From NCBI GenBank assembly GCA_945487445.1, contig CALYTU010000088.1, positions 1 to 6,135 on the forward strand: a stretch of 6,135 bases of DNA, in the 5' to 3' direction. Numbering within the stretch: the first letter of the stretch is position 1; each line of letters starts with the position of its first letter. This DNA comes from an uncultured Clostridia bacterium (GTDB lineage: Bacteria; Bacillota; Clostridia; Oscillospirales; Oscillospiraceae). The position numbers and the translations under genes were made by a program. Below the pieces are notes generated by a model. It was given only the letters and a program-made list of their open reading frames with translations. It did no database searches and was not told where the DNA came from. Of this stretch, positions 1-4,522 are shown in pieces.

Positions 1-50
1 CGGATTTCTCACTTCGTTCGAAATGACAGATGGGGCTACTGAATAGATAC
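1..50 (+). repeat. Dispersed hairpin repeat, left copy (type A)
   Basis: Bases 1-44 are identical to 1879-1922, and the match continues to 50 with two mismatches, so this is one of two direct copies about 1.88 kb apart. The conserved 29-base core (1-29) starts CGGATTTCTC and ends CGAAATGACAG. It can fold as a hairpin: TTTC (5-8) pairs with GAAA (20-23), a symmetric TC/TC mismatch follows (9-10 and 18-19), then AC (11-12) pairs with GT (16-17) around a 3-base loop; A4 can pair with T24. The copy begins exactly at the window edge, so it may be cut off. It lies just upstream of the padR promoter. Related copies are at 1636-1664 and, inverted, at 1822-1857. Confidence 0.85.
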
Positions 51-65
51 TTTTAAAGAAATATG

Positions 66-94
66 TTGACAAACGATATATGTCGTGCTACAAT
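66..94 (+). promoter_or_regulatory. Sigma-A-type promoter of the padR operon
   Basis: TTGACA (66-71) is a perfect -35 box and TACAAT (89-94) is a one-mismatch -10 box, separated by the ideal 17 bases. TG at 86-87 gives an extended -10 (TGnTACAAT). Transcription would start near 101, leaving a leader of about 43 bases before the ATG at 144. Such a strong promoter in front of a repressor gene, with an inverted repeat lying over the -10, suggests that it is normally held off. The boxes are read directly from the sequence; activity is inferred. Confidence 0.85.
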
Positions 95-114
95 ACAGTC
101 GTAGCGCGACATAT
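78..114. promoter_or_regulatory. Inverted-repeat operator, probable PadR autoregulatory site
   Basis: The arms at 78-91 (ATATGTCGTGCTAC) and 101-114 (GTAGCGCGACATAT) are complementary at 13 of 14 positions, with a 9-base spacer. The dyad covers the -10 box and the expected transcription start, a position where a bound dimer would block RNA polymerase. PadR-family repressors are known to bind dyads with ATGT/ACAT half-sites in their own promoters, and both arms here contain ATGT or ACAT. That the product of the gene at 144 binds here is inference from position and family. The same repeat could also form a hairpin in the start of the transcript. Confidence 0.7.
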
Positions 115-143
115 CATATTACGTCATATCAGGAGGCGATATC

Positions 144-455
144 ATGAAGAGAAGCGAACCCTTGTCAGAAAGCTATTTCTACATCTTACTCTGCCTGGCA
201 AAGGGCGCAAACCACGGTTACGGGATCATGCAAATGACCGAGCGGCTCTCCGGGGGCGACGTCACCATCGGGTCCGGGACCATGTACGGCGCAACGGGCA
301 ATATGCTGAAAAAGGGCTGGATCCGCGAGATTCTATCCGACGAACCCGGCGTGGAACGCCGCAGGCTCTATCAGCTCACCGAAACAGGTCGGGAGATTCT
401 CCGGGCGGAGATCGAACGGCTGCGCCGGATGTTGGACAATGCAGAGGGGGTTTGA
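144..455 (+). CDS. PadR-family transcriptional regulator (short form)
   Basis: This 103-residue protein is a small winged-helix DNA-binding repressor of the PadR family. Hallmarks are the N-terminal helix SESYFYILLCLAKGANHGYGI (residues about 8-28) with the family's HGYGI signature, the recognition-helix segment GTMYGATGNMLKKGWI (about 45-60; GT(M/L)Y is diagnostic), and the wing RRRLYQLTETGREIL (about 72-86). A final short helix to residue ~100 would provide the dimer contact. The length fits the short PadR subfamily, which lacks a long C-terminal coiled coil. The ATG at 144 is preceded by AGGAGG at 131-136, spaced 7 bases, which fixes the start. The stop is 3 bases before the next gene, so the two are co-transcribed and probably translationally coupled. 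By family analogy it binds the dyad at 78-114 and is released by a ligand or signal, perhaps sensed through its partner. The inducer cannot be read from sequence. Confidence 0.93.
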   Translation: MKRSEPLSESYFYILLCLAKGANHGYGIMQMTERLSGGDVTIGSGTMYGATGNMLKKGWIREILSDEPGVERRRLYQLTETGREILRAEIERLRRMLDNAEGV

Positions 456-458
456 ACC

Positions 459-1367
459 ATGGGAAAGAATCGGAAAACATCCTTTCGGGCCTATCCGGCC
501 TGGAACTATGAGAAGGAGCTCGAGGATCTGAACCGGGCATCCGAGCAAGGCTGGCAGCTGGTTAAGGGCGGCTGCTTCCACAGCAAATTCGTGAAGAAGC
601 CGGAGCTTCGTTACCGTTATCAACTGGATTTTGGACGGATCGAAGACATGGGCCGCTACATCGAAACCTTTCGGGAGCAGGGCTGGGAATACATCAATTC
701 CACCTTCAACAACTGGCACTTTTTCCGCAAGGCCTGGGACCCCGCTCTGCCGGAGGAGGCCTATGAAATCTTCACGGATCGGGATTCTTTGCGAGAGATG
801 CACAACCGCTGGTCCAACATTGCTCTGATTGTCGGGCTTGTGCTCGCGGCTGCGGCTGGGTTATGGAGCTACTGGATGATCACGAAGCCCCAGCTTCCCA
901 CGCTGATTCAACTTCTGACCTTTACTGTGGAGAGCGCGGTCTTGCTGCGGGGTGTCTGGATCATGCGCAATCCGGATCACAGCCGCGCCCGCTGGAAGAA
1001 CGGAAGTGCCTTTATGGCGACATTTGTTTCGGTCATCCTGTTGGGCTGCGCGGTATCAACCACCCTGACCGTCCTGCGTCCGAGCTTCAGCACGAAGCAA
1101 CAGGCGGGCGACATCGAAAATCCCATTTTCGACAATCGCTGGGTGGATTTTACAGTCAAATATCCGGACAGCTATTATCTGGATCTGGAAATTCAGTCTG
1201 AAAAGCCCCTGACCTTTTCTGTCCTCAATGAGGCGGGTGAGGCCGTGTACACCGCGACCGAAACGAATTTCTGGGAGGTGGATATCCGCCTGACGCTGAC
1301 GCCGGGAAAGTATGAATTCTCTATGTCCTGCGAGACGAGCTTCCAAATCGACGCGGCCATTGAATAA
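459..1367 (+). CDS. DUF2812 membrane protein with added C-terminal extracellular domain
   Basis: The protein has 302 residues. Residues ~5-112 match the DUF2812 pattern: an aromatic-rich soluble domain with YRYQLDF (52-58), a GWEYIN turn (75-80) and WHFFRK (86-91). Three hydrophobic segments follow at ~119-141, ~147-169 and ~184-206. The loop between the second and third (170-182, RNPDHSRARWK) is strongly basic, so by the positive-inside rule the DUF2812 domain is cytoplasmic and the tail from ~207 is outside. That tail (~95 residues) is rich in alternating beta-strand pattern (VDFTVKYPDSYYLDLEIQ, LTPGKYEFSMS) and looks like a small beta-sandwich, unusual for DUF2812 proteins, many of which end soon after the membrane segments. 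DUF2812 genes commonly sit next to padR genes in Firmicutes; the function is unknown. The ATG at 459 has AGAGGGGG at 443-450, inside the end of padR. It could be a membrane sensor feeding PadR, or simply PadR's regulated target. Confidence 0.85.
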   Translation: MGKNRKTSFRAYPAWNYEKELEDLNRASEQGWQLVKGGCFHSKFVKKPELRYRYQLDFGRIEDMGRYIETFREQGWEYINSTFNNWHFFRKAWDPALPEEAYEIFTDRDSLREMHNRWSNIALIVGLVLAAAAGLWSYWMITKPQLPTLIQLLTFTVESAVLLRGVWIMRNPDHSRARWKNGSAFMATFVSVILLGCAVSTTLTVLRPSFSTKQQAGDIENPIFDNRWVDFTVKYPDSYYLDLEIQSEKPLTFSVLNEAGEAVYTATETNFWEVDIRLTLTPGKYEFSMSCETSFQIDAAIE

Positions 1368-1389
1368 CGGCGAAAGCCCGAATGTAAGA

Positions 1390-1423
1390 AACCGGCGCGA
1401 CCGTATGGGTCACGCCGGTTTGT
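1390..1423 (+). terminator. Possible weak terminator of the padR-DUF2812 operon
   Basis: AACCGGCG (1390-1397) pairs with CGCCGGTT (1413-1420); after one C/A mismatch, GACC (1399-1402) pairs with GGTC (1408-1411) around a short loop. The hairpin starts 22 bases after the stop codon at 1365-1367, a typical distance. It is followed only by TGTGC, so the T-run needed for efficient intrinsic termination is nearly absent. It could instead protect the 3' end of the mRNA. Confidence 0.5.
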
Positions 1424-1439
1424 GCAAATCGGAAAGTGT

Positions 1440-1552
1440 TAGTCGCAAAGTGAGGACCTGAGTAAAAACTGATGGTTTTGGCATACAACATATTCGCTCG
1501 CTTCGTCACTCTTGGATACAAGATCTTGTAGCAGGTCCTCACTTTGCAACTA
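1440..1552. mobile_element. MITE-like element, 113 bases with 21-base terminal inverted repeats
   Basis: The ends 1440-1460 and 1532-1552 are inverted repeats matching at 20 of 21 positions (single mismatch, C1444 against A1548, which becomes a G-U pair in a - strand transcript). Both ends finish in TA (1440-1441 and 1551-1552), so the element could equally be 109 bases (1442-1550) flanked by a TA target duplication, as made by IS630/Tc1-mariner transposases. The interior has no coding capacity but contains a 14-base perfect palindrome (1517-1530) and a small AAAAC/GTTTT hairpin (1465-1479). Small size, terminal inverted repeats and intergenic location fit a non-autonomous element; mobility is inference, since no second copy or transposase is visible here. 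Confidence 0.55.
1517..1530. repeat. 14-base perfect palindrome inside the MITE-like element
   Basis: TACAAGATCTTGTA is its own reverse complement. It lies immediately inside the right arm of the larger inverted repeat. It could be a dimeric protein-binding site or the tip of a cruciform formed by the element. No neighbouring gene start makes it an obvious operator. Confidence 0.6.
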
Positions 1553-1635
1553 TACCCAAATTGAAACCACCGTCCAAGGAAAAAGCTATGGTCTGGGGAA
1601 TCGTTATCAGTTCTCCGCTCCCCCGCAGTGGAAGA

Positions 1636-1664
1636 CGGATTCTTCGCTTCGCTCAGAATGACAG
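1636..1664 (+). repeat. Dispersed hairpin repeat, type B copy
   Basis: This 29-base copy has the same length and ends (CGGATT and TGACAG) as the core of the copies at 1-29 and 1879-1907, but differs at six positions. All six lie in three base pairs of the hairpin, and each change is matched on the opposite side, so pairing is kept: TTCT (1640-1643) with AGAA (1655-1658), the TC/TC internal mismatch, then GC (1646-1647) with GC (1651-1652) around TTC. Its central string TTCGCTTCGCTCAGAATGAC is one I recognise as scattered through many bacterial genomes; no function is known to me. Confidence 0.8.
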
Positions 1665-1677
1665 CCGGGGGAGGCTG

Positions 1678-1694
1678 GCGGGCAATTTGCCCGC
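1678..1694. repeat. GC-rich hairpin
   Basis: GCGGGCA (1678-1684) pairs perfectly with TGCCCGC (1688-1694), leaving ATT as a 3-base loop. It lies 14 bases after the type B repeat. Neither strand shows a T-run after it, so it does not look like an intrinsic terminator. It may be part of a longer repeat unit that includes the 1636 hairpin. Confidence 0.6.
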
Positions 1695-1746
1695 GCTGCA
1701 TTTCCGGTCAGATGAGGCAGGGGATCCGACCAGAACGGCTTTTCGT

Positions 1747-1781
1747 GGCGTACTGCTGTGCGCCGCTGCAAGGGCTTTGCA
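1747..1781. repeat. Pair of adjacent small hairpins
   Basis: GGCGTAC (1747-1753) pairs with GTGCGCC (1758-1764, one G-T wobble) around TGCT. Two bases later TGCAA (1767-1771) pairs with TTGCA (1777-1781). There is no T-run on either strand. The T/G wobble is tolerated only in a + strand transcript, which mildly favours that strand if the fold is real. Short stems like these can arise by chance, so confidence is low. Confidence 0.35.
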
Positions 1782-1821
1782 TCCTCCGTCTCCGATTGTC
1801 GATCCGTATCTGTTCAGCAGC

Positions 1822-1857
1822 CTGTCGTTTCGAGGCGATTCATCGCCGAGAAATCCG
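1822..1857 (-). repeat. Dispersed hairpin repeat, inverted long-stem copy (type C)
   Basis: Read on the - strand this 36-base copy starts CGGATTTCTC and ends CGAAACGACAG, matching the ends of the type A copy except one base. The outer TTTC/GAAA stem and the TC/TC internal mismatch are kept, but the inner helix is a 5-pair GGCGA/TCGCC type stem with a 4-base loop instead of 2 pairs and 3 bases. It faces the type A copy at 1879: 1848-1858 and 1878-1888 form an 11-base perfect inverted repeat, so the two copies could also pair with each other. Confidence 0.7.
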
Positions 1858-1878
1858 TATTATCTACGCAAAAGGGAA

Positions 1879-1928
1879 CGGATTTCTCACTTCGTTCGAA
1901 ATGACAGATGGGGCTACTGAATCAATAC
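1879..1928 (+). repeat. Dispersed hairpin repeat, right copy (type A)
   Basis: Bases 1879-1922 are identical to 1-44, and 1923-1928 match 45-50 at four of six positions. The identity runs well past the 29-base hairpin core (1879-1907) into a 15-base tail. The copy ends 16 bases after the gyrA stop in transcript terms. On the - strand the hairpin is followed by the moderately T-rich CCGTTCCCTTTTG, so it might act as a poor terminator or 3'-end stabiliser for gyrA; no better candidate is visible. Confidence 0.85.
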
Positions 1929-1944
1929 GCCAGATACGCCGATC

Positions 1945-4461
1945 CTATCTTGTCTCTTCCTGCTCCTCCGCCGCTTCTTCGCGATTGACCTTCTCAATGG
2001 AGATGACCTTGCTGCCTTCCTCCAGACGCATGACCCGGACGCCCTGTGCGGCGCGGCCGTAGATATTGATATCGGAAATCTGCATGCGAATGACCACGCC
2101 GGTATTCTCTATCACCATCAGATCCTCGTCCCCGGAAACCACCTGGACCCCGGCCACGGCACCCGTCTTGTCGGTCAGACCGTAGGCCTGCATGCCCTTG
2201 CCGCCGCGGCTCTGGGGCTTGACCCGCTTGCCGCTCTCGTCAGGCTTGAGGAAGGCGTCCAGCTCCGTGCGCTTACCAAACCCGTTTTCTGTAACAGAAA
2301 GGAGGGTCTTACCTTCCTCATAGATTCCGGCGCCTACGATATAATCACTCTCGGCCAGGTCGATGCCCCGGACACCGTAGGCCATGCGGCCCATGCAGCG
2401 CACATCCGTCTCGTGGAAGCAAATCGCCATACCCTGCCGGGTGGCCAGAAGAATTTTCCGGTCCCCGTCGGTGCGCATAACGGAGATCAGCATATCGTCC
2501 TCGTCCAGATTGATGGCCTTGATGCCTGCCTTCCGGGCGGTGTTCAGCTCGGAGAGCTGGACACGTTTGACGGTACCCTTGCGCGTGACCATCATCAGAT
2601 ACTCGTGGTCGGAGAACTCCCGGAGTGTCACGCCCGCCGTGACATACTCGCCGGCCTCCAAAGGCAGGACGTTGATCATGGCGGTCCCCCGGGCGGTACG
2701 GCCCGCCTCGGGAATCTGATAGCCCTTCTTTCGGTGACACTTGCCCAGGTTTGTGAAGAACAGGATCACGTCATGGGTGGAGGCAGCGAAAATATCCTTC
2801 ACGAAGTCCTCTTCCTTGAGGTTGGCGGCGTGGATGCCCCGGCCGCCCCGGCGCTGCGCCCGATATTCCGTGACCGGCATGCGCTTGACATAGCCCTGCT
2901 CGGAGACCGTGAACACACAGTCCTCCTCTTCAATCAGGTCCTCGATGTCCAGTTCGTCCTCGACCTCCTGGATCTCAGTCAGGCGGTCATCGCCGTATTT
3001 CTCCCGGATCTGGCTGAGCTCGTCCTTCAAAATGCCCTTCACCAGGTTAATATCCGCCAGAATGGCCTGATAAGAGGCGATCTTCTCCTGAATCTCCCTG
3101 TATTCGGCCTCCAGCTTCTCGCGCTCCAGACCCTGCAGGGCCTTGAGACGCATATCCAGAATGGTCTGGGACTGGATCTCGGAGAGGCCGAAGCGGGCCA
3201 TCAGACGTTCCTTGGCGTCGTCATAGGCGGAGCGGATGATGCGGATGACCTCATCGATGTTGTCCTGGGCGATCAGCAGACCTTCCAGAATGTGAGCGCG
3301 TTCCTCCGCCTTTTTCAGATCAAATTGGGTGCGGCGGATAATGACCTGCTCCTGGAAGCTCAGATACTCGTCCAGCACGTTCCGAAGGGTCAGGCAGCGG
3401 GGCTGGCTTTGATCGTCCACCAGAGCCAGCATGTTCACCGAGAAGGAGGATTGCAGAGCCGTCTGGGCGAAGAGCCGGTTCAAAACCACCTGGGGATTGG
3501 CGTCCTTCTTGAGCTCGATGACAATGCGCATTCCGTTGCGGTCGGATTCGTCGCGCAGGTCGGAGATGCCCTCAAGCCGCTTGTCCTTGACCTGCTCGGC
3601 GATGTTCTCGACCAGCTTTTTCTTGTTGACCTGATAGGGAAGCTCGGTGACAATGATGCGGATACGGTTCTGACCGTGCTCTTCAAACTCCGTCCGTCCC
3701 CGGACCAGAATGCGGCCACGGCCCGTGGCATAGGCGGCGCGGATCCCGCTGCGGCCCATGATGATGCCCCGGGTGGGGAAATCTGGGCCCTTGATGTACT
3801 GCATGAGATCGGAGAGCTCCGCCTCCGGGTGATCCAGCACGCAAAGACAGGCGTCAATCACCTCCCGCAGATTGTGAGGCGGGATATTCGTGGCCATGCC
3901 AACGGCAATGCCGCTGGAGCCGTTTACCAGCAGATTCGGAAAGCGTGAGGGCAGGACCTTGGGCTCCTTGCGGGTCTCGTCAAAATTGGGAACCCAGTCG
4001 ATCACCTGCTTGTCAATGTCCCGGAGCATTTCGTTGGCCAGCCTGGACATCCGGGCCTCAGTGTAACGGTAGGCCGCGGGGGGGTCGCCGTCGATGGAGC
4101 CGAAGTTTCCGTGACCCTCCACCAGACGGCAGCGCATGGAAAAGTCCTGCGCCAGACGAACCATGGCGTCGTAAACCGATGCGTCGCCGTGGGGATGGTA
4201 ACGGCCGATGACATCGCCAACGCAGGTGGCGGATTTGCGGAAGGGCTTGTCAGAGGTGAGGCCGTCCTCATAGAGGGCATAGAGAATCCTCCGATGCACC
4301 GGCTTCAGGCCGTCGCGCACATCCGGCAGAGCGCGGTCGACGATGACGGACATGGAATACTCCATAAAGGAGGTTTCCATCTCCTTGACCAGATCGTTTG
4401 ATATGATGCTTTGATTTGGAAAAAGAATATCTTCCGGTTTATAATCACGATTTTTTGCCAT
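1945..4461 (-). CDS. gyrA: DNA gyrase subunit A
   Basis: The complete 838-residue protein cuts and rejoins DNA in the A2B2 gyrase, which introduces negative supercoils. The N-terminal winged-helix/tower core spans about residues 20-510. The catalytic tyrosine is Tyr133 in AAYRYTEARM, next to Arg132; the quinolone region is YHPHGDASVYDAMVR (88-102). A helical stretch ~380-500 closes the DNA gate. The C-terminal beta-pinwheel starts near 515 and carries the GyrA box QRRGGRG (536-542), needed for DNA wrapping and hence true gyrase rather than topoisomerase IV activity; a degenerate copy QSRGGKG is at 750-756. The tail is acidic (EEAAEEQEETR). Residue 94, equivalent to E. coli Ser83, is Ala, while Asp98 (E. 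coli Asp87) is kept. The ATG at 4461 has AAGGA (4476-4472 on the - strand) 10 bases upstream, and the N-terminus aligns with the family. It follows gyrB by 60 bases in one operon. The stop is TAG. Confidence 0.98.
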   Translation of the reverse strand: MAKNRDYKPEDILFPNQSIISNDLVKEMETSFMEYSMSVIVDRALPDVRDGLKPVHRRILYALYEDGLTSDKPFRKSATCVGDVIGRYHPHGDASVYDAMVRLAQDFSMRCRLVEGHGNFGSIDGDPPAAYRYTEARMSRLANEMLRDIDKQVIDWVPNFDETRKEPKVLPSRFPNLLVNGSSGIAVGMATNIPPHNLREVIDACLCVLDHPEAELSDLMQYIKGPDFPTRGIIMGRSGIRAAYATGRGRILVRGRTEFEEHGQNRIRIIVTELPYQVNKKKLVENIAEQVKDKRLEGISDLRDESDRNGMRIVIELKKDANPQVVLNRLFAQTALQSSFSVNMLALVDDQSQPRCLTLRNVLDEYLSFQEQVIIRRTQFDLKKAEERAHILEGLLIAQDNIDEVIRIIRSAYDDAKERLMARFGLSEIQSQTILDMRLKALQGLEREKLEAEYREIQEKIASYQAILADINLVKGILKDELSQIREKYGDDRLTEIQEVEDELDIEDLIEEEDCVFTVSEQGYVKRMPVTEYRAQRRGGRGIHAANLKEEDFVKDIFAASTHDVILFFTNLGKCHRKKGYQIPEAGRTARGTAMINVLPLEAGEYVTAGVTLREFSDHEYLMMVTRKGTVKRVQLSELNTARKAGIKAINLDEDDMLISVMRTDGDRKILLATRQGMAICFHETDVRCMGRMAYGVRGIDLAESDYIVGAGIYEEGKTLLSVTENGFGKRTELDAFLKPDESGKRVKPQSRGGKGMQAYGLTDKTGAVAGVQVVSGDEDLMVIENTGVVIRMQISDINIYGRAAQGVRVMRLEEGSKVISIEKVNREEAAEEQEETR

Positions 4462-4506
4462 TGCGTATCGTTCCTTTTCTTGGAATTGCAGCGTGAGTCA
4501 TCAGGG

Positions 4507-4522
4507 ACCAGTCACCAGTCAC
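4507..4522. repeat. 7-base tandem repeat in the gyrB-gyrA gap
   Basis: ACCAGTC occurs twice in a row followed by AC, touching the last base of the gyrB stop codon. It lies in the 60-base spacer 4462-4521, which otherwise holds only the gyrA ribosome site. No hairpin or internal promoter is evident, so gyrB and gyrA are probably co-transcribed. Confidence 0.5.

Larger units (their letters stand above)
1368..1944. other. 577-base gene-free, hairpin-rich gap between converging operons
   Basis: No convincing gene lies here. Open frames that cross it translate the hairpin repeats into peptides such as LRFAQND, SLRMT and FVRND, which I regard as artefacts of this repeat family, and they run into gyrA antisense. 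The contents in order are a possible terminator (1390-1420), a MITE-like element (1440-1552), plain sequence (1553-1635), and a series of hairpins between 1636 and 1907, three of them from one repeat family. No canonical intrinsic terminator with a clear T-run is seen for either converging operon. Confidence 0.75.

Noticed and set aside
80..511. 143-codon + strand frame overlapping padR
   Set aside because: It begins inside the promoter upstream of the predicted transcription start and is out of frame with a clear PadR coding sequence that has an ideal ribosome site.
1321..1701. Minus-strand frame of 126 codons after gyrA
   Set aside because: It spans the type B repeat and the whole MITE-like element and overlaps the end of the DUF2812 gene. 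Low-complexity repeat translation and lack of a ribosome site argue against a gene.
1..1922. CRISPR array based on the repeated segments
   Set aside because: The copies are few, irregularly spaced, in both orientations and separated by genes. There are no uniform spacers and no cas genes.
1561..2062. Overlapping + strand frames of 119 and 144 codons in the gap
   Set aside because: Their translations contain LRFAQND, SLRMT and FVRND, which are simply the hairpin repeat read in different frames, and one runs into gyrA antisense. They are better explained as non-coding repeats.
2413..3948. Long open frame of 511 codons on the + strand, antisense to gyrA
   Set aside because: It is opposite a complete, well-conserved gyrA in GC-rich DNA, where antisense frames often lack stops. 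The translation has no recognisable domain and I see no ribosome site or promoter. It is a shadow frame.
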